A stretch of DNA of 64,000 bases from PALSA-693 sp963729695 (lineage in GTDB: Bacteria > Actinomycetota > Acidimicrobiia > Acidimicrobiales > Palsa-688). Shown one piece after another: positions 1 to 7,967 of the stretch (positions are counted from its first letter, which is position 1; each line of letters begins with the position of its first letter). The translations under genes were made by a program, and so were the position numbers. The notes beneath the pieces are model-generated. The model was given only the letters and a program-made list of their open reading frames with translations. It was not told the origin of the DNA and made no database searches. Location of the stretch: assembly GCA_963729695.1 (NCBI GenBank), contig CAVSOT010000005.1, forward strand, positions 1 through 64,000, read 5' to 3'.

Positions 1-6
1 TGGCCG

Positions 7-2109
7 GTGAACGATCCACAGGTGAGCGGCAGGGCGCATCCCGTCTACCCGCACATATTCTCTCCGATAATGCTGGGACCGGTGGAGATCCCGAACCGCT
101 TCTATTTCTCCCCGCACGGAATAGCCCTTACTCTCGGCAACAAGCCAACCGCCGACTACGTGGCTTACAACGCGGCCCGGGCCAGGGGTGGATGCGGACT
201 GGTGATCAACAGTATGACGGTGCACCACCGGGCGGCAGACTTCCAGCCCTCGGCGTATCCGGTTGACAACATTCCCTTGTATCGGGCGGCAGCCGACGCC
301 ATTCACGATGCGGGCGGAAAGGTCTTCGCTCAGCTCTGGTACTGGTGGGGCGTCACGGGCCACTGGCAGCCGCTCAGTCCAGCGGCCCCGTCCCTCTCGC
401 CTTCGGCGGCACCTTTTGAATACATGGGGCAGAGTCGCTCCACCCACGAGATGGACAAACAAGACATCGAGGCGTTGATCGACAGCTACCGCGTCTCCAC
501 TCAGAATGTCCGGGAGGCCGGTTACGACGGCGTGATGGTCCATGCCGCCCATGGCGGGTTCATCGAGCAGTTCCTGTCGCCGTATTTCAACCAGCGAACA
601 GACGAGTACGGGGGTAGCTTGGAGAACCGGGCCCGCGTACTGATGGCCATCTTGGAGGTGACAAGGGAAGCCGCCCCAGATCTGGCCGTCGGTATGCGAT
701 TCAACTGCGACGAACTGCTGGAAGGCGGTTTCGATGCGGCGGGGTCGCGGGAGATACTGGAAATGGTCTGCCCATCCGGTCTGGTCGACTTCGTCGATCT
801 CGACGTAGCGGTCGAGCCGCAGCAGTACTACATCGGCATGCCGTCGGTGTTCCTCGAGCCCCATATCTACCGTCCCTATGTGGAAGCGGTTCGCAGCGCG
901 GCGGGTGATGTCCCGGTGCTCAGCGTGCTCGGGCGGCTGACATCGATCGCCGACGGGGAGGCGGCGATCGCCGCGGGCACCTGCGACATGGTGGGGGCGA
1001 CCCGGGCCTTGATCGCTGAGCCGAACTTGGTCAAGAACGCCCGTCTCGGCCACGAAGTCCGCAGTCGCACGTGTATCGCGTGCAACTGGTGTGTGGGGGC
1101 GGCGGCATTCCACCGGGCCCAGGCGTGCGCCATCAACCCGGTGAGCTACAGGGAACGCCTCTGGGACGAGGACGACATCCGCCCGGCCCCCCAGGCGTCG
1201 AAGGTGGTCGTGGTCGGAGGAGGTCCCGCCGGTCTGGAGGCGGCGCGGGTCAGCGCGCTCAGGGGACATCAAATCCAGTTGTTCGAGGCCCGTGACCATC
1301 TGGGGGGCGCGCTGGCGCTGTGGGCCGGCTTGCCCGGGCGGGAGTGGTTCTACCGGGCGATCGACTGGTGGGAGCGAGAACTGGAGCTTCTTGGCGTCCC
1401 CATACAGCGAGGCCGTCACGCGACCATGGCGGATGTGATGGCAGATCAACCGGATGCGGTCATCGTCGCGACCGGCGCGCGGTACAGCCCGAGTGGACGC
1501 AGTAGCTACCACAACGGCGCCATACCCGGATGGGATCAAGACTTCGTGTACCGCCCGGAAGAGATACTGATGGCCTCCTCGATGCCGTCGGGCCATGTCG
1601 TGCTGCTGGACTGCGAGGGCCACCACGCCAGTGTCGGTGTCGCCGAAGTGCTCAGCGGCAACGGTTGCCACATCGAGTACCTCACCCCCGGTTTCCAGCC
1701 GGTGTCGCCAAGTCACATTCCCAACCACGATTACGAGCCGTTAGTCGAACGCTTGAAAAAGGCCAACGTGACGTTGGCGCCCACCACCTACATTCGCCAG
1801 ATCGGCGACCACCGGGTCCACCTCTACGATGTGATCACCAAGCAGGAGCGTACGGTCGAGTCGGTCGACGCGGTGGTGCTGTGCACCAGCCGGTTGCCAG
1901 TGGACGAGCTCAGCCGCGACCTGGCCGGTCGGGTACCCCTTGTCTATACGATCGGTGACGCCTACGCGGCGAGGCCGTTCGCCACCGCCGCGTTCGAGGG
2001 ACATAAGTTCGCTCGCTTCATTGGCGAACCGGGCGTTCCCCGGACCACCAGCGAGGCCTACTTCGCGGAGAACCCACCCGAAGTGGCGGTACAACTCGCA
2101 GGTCACTGA
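7..2109 (+). CDS. NADH:flavin oxidoreductase / 2,4-dienoyl-CoA reductase-like (OYE family)
   Basis: The 700-residue protein has an N-terminal OYE-type FMN TIM barrel (about residues 15-370) followed by an FAD/NAD(P)-binding half. Four cysteines at about 356, 359, 362 and 374 form the CxxCxxC-x11-C cluster typical of the [4Fe-4S] site of 2,4-dienoyl-CoA reductase (FadH) and trimethylamine dehydrogenase relatives. A dinucleotide-binding GGGPAG motif lies near residue 404. The family moves hydride from NAD(P)H through FAD and the FeS cluster to FMN and reduces an activated C=C bond. The substrate here is unknown; the surrounding catabolic genes suggest an unsaturated ring or acyl intermediate. 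The GTG start is only six bases from the window edge, no Shine-Dalgarno can be seen, and the frame is open to the edge, so the true start may be further upstream. Confidence 0.9.
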   Translation: MNDPQVSGRAHPVYPHIFSPIMLGPVEIPNRFYFSPHGIALTLGNKPTADYVAYNAARARGGCGLVINSMTVHHRAADFQPSAYPVDNIPLYRAAADAIHDAGGKVFAQLWYWWGVTGHWQPLSPAAPSLSPSAAPFEYMGQSRSTHEMDKQDIEALIDSYRVSTQNVREAGYDGVMVHAAHGGFIEQFLSPYFNQRTDEYGGSLENRARVLMAILEVTREAAPDLAVGMRFNCDELLEGGFDAAGSREILEMVCPSGLVDFVDLDVAVEPQQYYIGMPSVFLEPHIYRPYVEAVRSAAGDVPVLSVLGRLTSIADGEAAIAAGTCDMVGATRALIAEPNLVKNARLGHEVRSRTCIACNWCVGAAAFHRAQACAINPVSYRERLWDEDDIRPAPQASKVVVVGGGPAGLEAARVSALRGHQIQLFEARDHLGGALALWAGLPGREWFYRAIDWWERELELLGVPIQRGRHATMADVMADQPDAVIVATGARYSPSGRSSYHNGAIPGWDQDFVYRPEEILMASSMPSGHVVLLDCEGHHASVGVAEVLSGNGCHIEYLTPGFQPVSPSHIPNHDYEPLVERLKKANVTLAPTTYIRQIGDHRVHLYDVITKQERTVESVDAVVLCTSRLPVDELSRDLAGRVPLVYTIGDAYAARPFATAAFEGHKFARFIGEPGVPRTTSEAYFAENPPEVAVQLAGH

Positions 2110-2134
2110 AATCGCTCCGAGACGCCCGGGCGGA

Positions 2135-2569
2135 CTATCTCCCTTCGCGGGCAGGTTGGCCCTGTATGTAGACGTCAAGATGCCGAATCTTGCCTTCTTC
2201 GTTGAACTCGTAGACACTCAACACATTGACCGCTTGAACCTTCTCGCCTTTGATATGCCGTTCTTCCCGTTCAAAATAGACCCGACCACCGGCCTCAGCA
2301 ATGCGATGCCCACTCGCGTCAAACTCATTTGCCTTCGCAAACTCAGTCAACATATCGATATATTCCGCCCATCCCATAACGTCACGCCACATACCCACCC
2401 GTTCGAATTCGTCCACCGCCACCAACTCGGCCAACGGCGACCAATCCGCTTGACTAAATCCCGGCTTCTTGGCCGTAGCGGCTACACGTCTAAAGACTTT
2501 CTCGTACTCTAGAACCTTGGCAGCCAACGGGCCAACGTCGCCCGCGATTACGTCCTGCTGGTTCACCAT
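2135..2569 (-). CDS. SnoaL-like / NTF2-fold protein
   Basis: A 144-residue soluble protein of the size of the SnoaL/NTF2-like superfamily, a cone-shaped alpha+beta barrel used by small isomerases, dehydratases and cyclases. The C-terminal beta-rich half carries the usual pattern ending in a strand with HLDVYIQG. The ATG at 2569 is preceded at good spacing by GGGAG; an upstream in-frame ATG would add 21 residues without a ribosome site and was rejected. It converges with the OYE reductase (25-bp gap) and follows a second SnoaL-type gene on the same strand. The function cannot be assigned beyond the fold. Confidence 0.75.
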   Translation of the reverse strand: MVNQQDVIAGDVGPLAAKVLEYEKVFRRVAATAKKPGFSQADWSPLAELVAVDEFERVGMWRDVMGWAEYIDMLTEFAKANEFDASGHRIAEAGGRVYFEREERHIKGEKVQAVNVLSVYEFNEEGKIRHLDVYIQGQPAREGR

Positions 2570-2741
2570 GATCTCGACTCCCTTCTGTGGCGGCGCCCAA
2601 ACAGAGGACCAGCTTTGTTTCGGCCTGGCCAAGCCCTTGACACTGCATCGTAGTAAGAACCCGCGACAGGAGCGCAGGCGATGACGTGCCGATCCCTACC
2701 GTCGCCCCGACCTCCGCCGCTTAGGCCGCCGGCGGGGGTGA

Positions 2742-3287
2742 TCAGTTGGTGGCGAGACGGGTCGGCGGCCCGCCGTGGGAGATCCCCAGCACGGCGAACG
2801 CCGGATCCTCTTGACTGCGCAGACCAGGCGTCAGAAACGTCGCCGGCGTCCAATCCGCCTTGATAGGAAGCGTGATCGTCCAATCACGCACCACCACGCG
2901 GCGGCGGATCTTCCAAGTTCCGTCCTCGCGAACCATGGTGTCCACGAACCGGCCACCCAGATGGTTGCTCTCGCGGACTCCGTCAGAGCCAGTGGTCACG
3001 GATACGGCGTGAAAGTAGGTCTCTGCGCCAGCCGTGTCACCGTCGACCGAGATGAGCGATTGTCCGAGCATGTGGTACATGCTCTCCGAGCTCACGGCAA
3101 TATGGGCTGACATGACGGCGGCGAACTCCCGACCGGGCAGCTTGTGCCGTCCGTGATCGTCAAAGCTGTCCTCCGCATAGACACTGCCCATCCGCTTCTC
3201 GTCGACCCGGTCAGCGCCGTTGCAGTATTCACTCAGGGTCTTGCGGATCTCATAGTGGTGGAGCATCTCCTGAAGGCGGGGATCCAT
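2742..3287 (-). CDS. SnoaL-like (SnoaL_4 type) protein
   Basis: A 181-residue protein with the SnoaL_4 pattern. It has an N-terminal helix with a YCNGADRVD stretch, an early acidic/His loop (YAEDSFDDHG, about residues 37-46), a central VDGDTAGAETYFHAV strand and a C-terminal KIRRRVVVRDW strand. In aromatic and steroid catabolic clusters such proteins are small hydratases, dehydratases or subunits resembling ring-hydroxylating beta subunits. The ATG start has GAGGAG upstream at ideal spacing. It is separated by about 170 bp from the next SnoaL gene on the same strand, so both could be co-transcribed. The substrate is unknown. Confidence 0.8.
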   Translation of the reverse strand: MDPRLQEMLHHYEIRKTLSEYCNGADRVDEKRMGSVYAEDSFDDHGRHKLPGREFAAVMSAHIAVSSESMYHMLGQSLISVDGDTAGAETYFHAVSVTTGSDGVRESNHLGGRFVDTMVREDGTWKIRRRVVVRDWTITLPIKADWTPATFLTPGLRSQEDPAFAVLGISHGGPPTRLATN

Positions 3288-3436
3288 CTGTACTCCTCTG
3301 GTCGTCTGTCGACGTCGACGGCGAAACAGAAGCCCAACGTCATCGGAACCACCGTCGCCATCTTTACGCTAAAGCCACGGTAGGTTCAGGCCCCAACCCC
3401 GTCAAGCCTAGCGACGAGGTTCTCCGACACAGCGGT

Positions 3437-4720
3437 CTATGAGGACGAGCTGGAGCTCTCGCAAGTGGTTTGGCCGTTGTTCACCAGGTTGGTCACGCCA
3501 TTCGTCACGTGGACCGTGAACCAGCAGTCGATCTTGTGGGGCTGGTTAGCGGTGAAGGTCAAGGGCGGCGACATCCCACCCAAGGTGTCGCCCTTGAGCG
3601 AATCGAGCCCGCTGACGACCTCTGCTGCGCTCGGGGTAGTGCTCGGTCCGAGGCCACCGGCTTTCACCGCGTCCTCCAGCAGCATCCCTGAGGCCCACGC
3701 GATCAGATTGGCCTCAGTCCAGTTGGTGGGGCTCTGTCGGAGGCCGGGATAATACTTGTCCACGGATGCGTTCATGGCCTGCACGGCGGGGATGGTTGAG
3801 GTGAACGGCACGTCGGGCATCTCAGCCCACATGTTGTCCTTTATCCCGGGGCTGGTCAGATACGACCCAGCAAAACCCGATCCCTGGATCAAATAGATGG
3901 GATGGTAATTCTGTCGCTCGCAGTCCGCTGCCACTCTCACCACCGTCTGATTGTTCTGAAACACGGCCAACCCGGTGATGTGGTCTTGCTGCGCGGCCAC
4001 GCACTGCGCCGTGAAATTAGGCGCAGCCACCGCCACTGACGATGAGATGGCTAGCCCCAGGCCAGCCGTCTGCGCAGCAGCCCGGAGAGGCGGGATGAGC
4101 TCGGAGCACTGCGGTGCCTCGGCACAGTAAAAGGCGCCAAGGTTGGTAGCTCCAGCCGTCTTGGCCGTGGCGATCATAGCCGGAATGGTGGTGTCAGCCG
4201 TTCCGCTCGGCGAGTAGAAGTCCGAGTTCGTGCCGAAATCCAAAGACGATTGGTCGTAACCAACCACAGGGATGTTGGCAGCCTTGACTGCCGCGGCCCA
4301 AGACTGCTCGAGAACACTGCCGTCCCCGATGGCGACAACCTTGTCTGCAATCAGAGTCTGGGCGTCGCTCAACGATGTCGCTGGACTACTGCCATCGTCT
4401 TTTACGATCAACTGAACCGGATGACCGTTTATCCCCCCGGACGCGTTCACGGTTTTGGCCCATGCCTGATAAGTCTCAGTGTACGGCGCAACAAAGGTGC
4501 CCACCGCACCCGTGCAGGAGCAGATCACTCCGACCTTGATCGGGGTTCCTGTAGCCTGTTGCTGGGTTGATCCACTGGTGGACGAAGCAGCAGAAGCTGG
4601 GCTGGACGAAGCAGCAGAAGTTGGGCTAGCAGTATTGTGACTGCTGCTGGACCCACACCCAGCAATCGCGGCAACTAGCCCCAACACTGCTCCGGATAAG
4701 AGCGCGCTCTTCAGTAGCAC
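3437..4720 (-). CDS. ABC transporter substrate-binding lipoprotein (LivK-like)
   Basis: A 427-residue extracellular solute-binding protein of the branched-chain amino acid (periplasmic-binding-protein type I) family. A signal peptide ends in lipobox AIAGC with Cys22 as the lipidation site, followed by a Ser/Thr/Ala-rich linker (22-58) and the ligand-binding core starting at IKVGVICSCTG. The start is GTG with GAGGAGG upstream. No permease or ATPase genes are adjacent, so it is an orphan binding protein, common in actinobacterial catabolic regions. The C-terminus has a distinctive IDCWFT...NNGQTTCES tail. The same tail occurs in two broken copies at 15838-15951 and 44414-45027. The ligand is probably a small hydrophobic or aromatic acid (inference). 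Confidence 0.92.
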   Translation of the reverse strand: MLLKSALLSGAVLGLVAAIAGCGSSSSHNTASPTSAASSSPASAASSTSGSTQQQATGTPIKVGVICSCTGAVGTFVAPYTETYQAWAKTVNASGGINGHPVQLIVKDDGSSPATSLSDAQTLIADKVVAIGDGSVLEQSWAAAVKAANIPVVGYDQSSLDFGTNSDFYSPSGTADTTIPAMIATAKTAGATNLGAFYCAEAPQCSELIPPLRAAAQTAGLGLAISSSVAVAAPNFTAQCVAAQQDHITGLAVFQNNQTVVRVAADCERQNYHPIYLIQGSGFAGSYLTSPGIKDNMWAEMPDVPFTSTIPAVQAMNASVDKYYPGLRQSPTNWTEANLIAWASGMLLEDAVKAGGLGPSTTPSAAEVVSGLDSLKGDTLGGMSPPLTFTANQPHKIDCWFTVHVTNGVTNLVNNGQTTCESSSSSS

Positions 4721-5006
4721 CTGACAATCCTCCTCTGTGTTGTATGCGCGAGCCCGGATGCACGTTGCTCGCCCCCCTGGCGCCAGATCTCGGCTGGCGC
4801 CGGAACCTCTGTCTTTGGCCAGAGAGTAGCTACAGCACGCCGGCTGGTCCAGTCGCCTCGCTGGACTCGAGGAGGGGATCGTGGAGGCGTGCGATGAGCT
4901 CTATAGTTCCCAGTCTTTTCGAGATAGACATTCCGGGCGATTAGCAGACGGGCACGGTTTGGGTCTGAGCCAGGCATCGACAATCTCCTGACCGGTTGGC
5001 GACCAG

Positions 5007-5024
5007 GTGTGTGTGTGTGTGTGT
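5007..5024. repeat. (GT)9 dinucleotide microsatellite
   Basis: Nine uninterrupted GT units lie in the upstream region of the minus-strand binding-protein gene, about 290 bp before its start. Dinucleotide runs of this length are uncommon in GC-rich bacterial DNA and can vary by slippage. An effect on expression is only a possibility. Confidence 0.85.
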
Positions 5025-5077
5025 GGATATTGAGATGCCCGGGCTTCAATCCCGATCCCTCCCGTAGAAAAAGTTGA

Positions 5078-5097
5078 TGGATCAACCATTGGATCCA
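5078..5097. promoter_or_regulatory. Palindromic element, copy 1 (TGGATC-N8-GATCCA)
   Basis: The 20-mer TGGATCAACCATTGGATCCA is a 6-8-6 inverted repeat with perfect arms. Copy 2 at 36344-36363 matches at 18 of 20 positions in the same orientation, and the two also share a downstream TTAGGC. Both lie upstream of minus-strand genes. This is the pattern of a dimeric repressor or activator site; the protein is unknown. Confidence 0.45.
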
Positions 5098-5374
5098 CCA
5101 ATAGGTTAGGCCTCTTCCATCCGACGCGTCAAGCCGAGGGCGCCGTTTTCCGCCCGACGTGAACTAGCGGGCCCAACTCGATGAGCTCCTCGAGCCGCAA
5201 CTGTTGGGGCGCTGACCAGAAACGGTCCAGACTTCGGTTTTCGGAAACGCCGGTGGCATATGCGGGTTTTCCATCTGCGGGCGGCGTCCTGGCGATTAGG
5301 TCAGGTTGTCGGGCGACGGATGACGAGATGGCACTGACTGCAGTCGGCTCGGGCCCTTCGGGGAGGATCCGACG

Positions 5375-6340
5375 TCACGGGCGAGGGCGTTTGCCCTTCG
5401 CTGGCCGGCCTGGTGTGGTCTGGATGGAGACGTCGGGGGGGAACCCGGCGGAGACGTGTGACAGATAGCGGTCGATCACCCGGTTGCCATGGTCGGATCG
5501 ATAGGCGATCACCAGGCGTATGCCCGCGTCGACGCCTACGAGTGGAACGAACCTGAGGTCTGGGGCGAGGGCTTTGTGGCTGGCCGTTATCAGCGTGAAG
5601 CCAGCTCCGGCCCGGACGAATGCAATGGCCGAAGTGACCGAGGGCACCTCGATCGATATGGTCGGCTGGACGCCGGCCAGCGCAAGGGGCTCGGCCAAGA
5701 CGTCGTACGTCTGGGGGCTCTCTCCTCTTCGAGAGATGCACACGAATGGCTCGTCTTGGAGGAGGCTAAGGGGGATGGCCGGGAGGGTCGCCCACGGGTG
5801 CGACACGGGGACGACGGCACAGTATGGCTCTGTTGCCAATGGGTAGAGGCGGAGGGCCGGGTGCGGTACCGGTCTGACATAGGCGATATCGAGCTCATGA
5901 TTGAGCAGTCCGGCAATGAGGGCACTTGGGATGGTCTCGCTCAGCTCCACGTTGACGTCAGGAAACCGCGCCAGGAACGTCGTCACGTGTTCGGCTAGCC
6001 GGTGAAAGGCGGCCCATGGAACGAAGCCAACCGACAGGGATCCGGACCCTCCCTCGGCGGCGAGCCCAACCCGCCGTGACGCCCGCTCTGCCGAGGCCCA
6101 GAGCGCTCGAGCGTCCTCCGCGAAGACTCGTCCGGCGGGTGTCAGCTCCACGTGACGACTGGTTCGTGTGAACAATTCGACCCCGAGGCGTCCCTCCAGC
6201 CTTCGAATAATTCGGCTGAGATGTGGTTGCGGTAAGTGGAGGTACCCGGCCGCACTTCGGAAATGCAGAGTCTCGGCGACGGCTAGGAAGCACTCGACCT
6301 CGTGCAGGTCCCGGAGCGGGACCCATGCCGGTTTCGGCAT
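5375..6340 (-). CDS. LysR-family transcriptional regulator
   Basis: A 321-residue LysR-type regulator. The N-terminal winged helix-turn-helix (about residues 11-70) includes the family pattern FLAVAETLHFRSAA, PHLSRIIRRLEGRLGVELF and RTSRHVELTPAG. A LysR substrate-binding domain follows (about 95-300). It is divergent from the SDR at 6593, with a 252-bp shared promoter region containing three AGGCATCA half-sites and a GTATCGATAC palindrome. Family members usually repress themselves and activate the divergent operon when bound to a pathway intermediate, so the SDR-SnoaL-amidohydrolase-VOC-SDR-AKR set is the likely target (inference). Confidence 0.95.
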   Translation of the reverse strand: MPKPAWVPLRDLHEVECFLAVAETLHFRSAAGYLHLPQPHLSRIIRRLEGRLGVELFTRTSRHVELTPAGRVFAEDARALWASAERASRRVGLAAEGGSGSLSVGFVPWAAFHRLAEHVTTFLARFPDVNVELSETIPSALIAGLLNHELDIAYVRPVPHPALRLYPLATEPYCAVVPVSHPWATLPAIPLSLLQDEPFVCISRRGESPQTYDVLAEPLALAGVQPTISIEVPSVTSAIAFVRAGAGFTLITASHKALAPDLRFVPLVGVDAGIRLVIAYRSDHGNRVIDRYLSHVSAGFPPDVSIQTTPGRPAKGKRPRP

Positions 6341-6463
6341 CGAATGTCAGCCTACTAACTCCGTCGACGGAGCTCTACCGAGACAGATGTCGGCGGACGG
6401 CAAATCCGGCCGGGCGCAGCGGCGGTGGCGAAACGGCTGCGGCGCCGGCCAGGGTTTCATCTG

Positions 6464-6473
6464 GTATCGATAC
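6464..6473. promoter_or_regulatory. GTATCGATAC palindrome in the LysR/SDR promoter region
   Basis: This is a perfect 10-bp palindrome about 125 bp upstream of both divergent starts. It is a candidate part of the LysR recognition site. No activity can be shown from sequence alone. Confidence 0.35.
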
Positions 6474-6479
6474 AACAAT

Positions 6480-6534
6480 AGGCATCAATCGAGACCTCAT
6501 ACGACCTTGATGCCTCGCCATCCGAGAGGCATCA
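6480..6534. promoter_or_regulatory. Triple AGGCATCA half-site cluster
   Basis: AGGCATCAA (6480-6488) and its reverse complement TTGATGCCT (6507-6515) form a perfect 9-bp inverted repeat with an 18-bp spacer. A third half-site, AGGCATCA, lies at 6527-6534 in the first orientation. The cluster is 58-113 bp upstream of the SDR start, where a LysR-type activator would bind with recognition and activation sites. Confidence 0.5.
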
Positions 6535-6592
6535 TCGCCATTGCCGGTAGTCGGAGAGTGTTGGAGAGCGATAGGCCGGGGGAGGCACGACA

Positions 6593-7414
6593 ATGTCAGT
6601 GGAAGCCCGGGTGGCGATCGTGACGGGCGCGGGCACGCTCGGTCAGGGGGTCGGCGTCGGCAAGGCGATCGCGGCCGTGCTGGCGCGAGAGGGGGCGAAG
6701 CTCGTCCTGGTCGACGTCGACAAAGATCGGGTGGCCGAGACTGAGGAGATGGTCCGGCTCGAAGGAGCAGCAACGATTTCTTGCCTGGGTGACGTCAGCC
6801 ATCCAGCCGACTGTCAGCGGATCGTCGAGGAGGCTGTGCAAGCGTTCGGCACAGTCGACATTTTGGTCAACAACGCCGCGGCCTCCATACCTGGGACCGT
6901 GGTCAGCCTGACCGACGACGATTGGGCCACCGTCCTAGGGGTGATCCTCATGGGCTCAGTGCGGATGTCGCGCTTCGTCGTGCCGGTCATGCAGGCTCAG
7001 GGTGGCGGCGCCATAGTGAACATCTCGTCGGTCGCGTCCACCATCAGCATGAGAACGGCCGCCTATGGGTCGGCGAAAGGCGCCCTCGAGGCGCTGACGC
7101 GCGACATGGCGGTCACCCACGGTCGTGACGGTATCCGGGTGAACGCGGTCGTCCCTGGTTACCTCAACACCCCTCGCGTGACCCGCGTATCGCAAGGAAC
7201 TCCGGAGCAGCAGGTGATGACCAACCAAGACGTGAGGAAGGCGGCTTCTCCACTGGGTATCGAGGGCACAGCTTGGGATGTTGGTTGGGCGGTCGAATAT
7301 CTCGCCAGCGACCGGGCCAGGTTTATCACCGGGGTGTCGCTTCCTGTCGACGGAGGTGTCCTCGCCACCTCATACCTGTCGATGGAGCCGATCATCCGTC
7401 GGGAACGCGGTTGA
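6593..7414 (+). CDS. SDR family NAD(P)-dependent oxidoreductase
   Basis: A 273-residue classical short-chain dehydrogenase. It has an enlarged glycine loop (TGAGTLGQGVGVGKA, about residues 11-25), the NNAA motif (about 88-91), a catalytic Ser in NISSVAS and the YGSAK catalytic Tyr/Lys. A C-terminal PVDGG motif is typical. The same unusual long glycine loop is seen in the SDR at 18142. The ATG start follows GGGGGAGG. It is the first gene of the LysR-divergent cluster and probably oxidises a secondary alcohol or reduces a ketone in the same pathway as the amidohydrolase two genes downstream. Confidence 0.92.
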   Translation: MSVEARVAIVTGAGTLGQGVGVGKAIAAVLAREGAKLVLVDVDKDRVAETEEMVRLEGAATISCLGDVSHPADCQRIVEEAVQAFGTVDILVNNAAASIPGTVVSLTDDDWATVLGVILMGSVRMSRFVVPVMQAQGGGAIVNISSVASTISMRTAAYGSAKGALEALTRDMAVTHGRDGIRVNAVVPGYLNTPRVTRVSQGTPEQQVMTNQDVRKAASPLGIEGTAWDVGWAVEYLASDRARFITGVSLPVDGGVLATSYLSMEPIIRRERG

Positions 7415-7473
7415 CGCCGTGACCAGCATCTTCAGCCACCACTGCAGCCTCGAAGGGGAGATGAGAGTAAGCC

Positions 7474-7959
7474 ATGCCGTTTGAAGATGATGAGGGGATT
7501 GTGGAGTGCCTTGTCGCCTGTGAGGAGATACGCCAGTTGAAGGCACGATACTTCCGGGCGGTGGACACCAAAGAGTGGGTACTGCTGACGGAAGTCTTCG
7601 CTCCGGACGCTATCTCCGGTCCCAACGAAGGCGGGGCCGTCACTGAGGGACTCGAAGCCATCGTGGAACGCCTCCGCAAGGCGTTGGGGCGAGTGCAGAC
7701 GGTGCATCAAGGCCATAGCCCGGAAATCCGACTGAGCTCGCCGACGACGGCGACAGGGGTGTGGGCCCAGGAAGATCACTTGTGGAATTTCCCGCTGGGT
7801 TCGACGGGGCGCGTGCACGGATACGGCCATTACCACGACACCTACGTAAAGCTCGAGGCCGGCTGGCGGATTGCTTCGACCCAGCTGGTACGCCTCCGGG
7901 TGGACGTCACGGATGCCGAGACCGAAACCACCGCCGGCAGTAGTGCCGGCGCATCCTAG
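7474..7959 (+). CDS. SnoaL-like / NTF2-fold protein
   Basis: A 161-residue SnoaL_4-type protein with the typical opening CEEIRQLKARYFRAVDTKEW (about residues 11-30), a conserved acidic position (FAPDA) and a C-terminal WRIASTQLVRLRVDV strand. Its closest sister in this window by pattern is the gene at 28409. It lies 59 bp after the SDR and 8 bp before the amidohydrolase, so the three are almost certainly one transcript. A hydratase or dehydratase-like step in the pathway is inferred from fold and context only. Confidence 0.82.
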   Translation: MPFEDDEGIVECLVACEEIRQLKARYFRAVDTKEWVLLTEVFAPDAISGPNEGGAVTEGLEAIVERLRKALGRVQTVHQGHSPEIRLSSPTTATGVWAQEDHLWNFPLGSTGRVHGYGHYHDTYVKLEAGWRIASTQLVRLRVDVTDAETETTAGSSAGAS

Positions 7960-7967
7960 GAGGGTAG

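Larger units (their letters stand above)
4721..5374. other. Intergenic region upstream of the binding-protein gene
   Basis: This is about 650 bases with no supportable gene. The only frames open here have no family signal. It holds a (GT)9 microsatellite at 5007-5024 and a 20-bp palindromic element at 5078-5097 that recurs at 36344-36363. It lies between the starts of the minus-strand binding-protein gene and the end of the LysR gene, so it should carry the binding-protein promoter. Confidence 0.6.

Noticed and set aside
4901..5101. Minus-strand frames with a His-Thr repeat
   Set aside because: The repeat is the translated GT microsatellite; no ribosome site or family signal.
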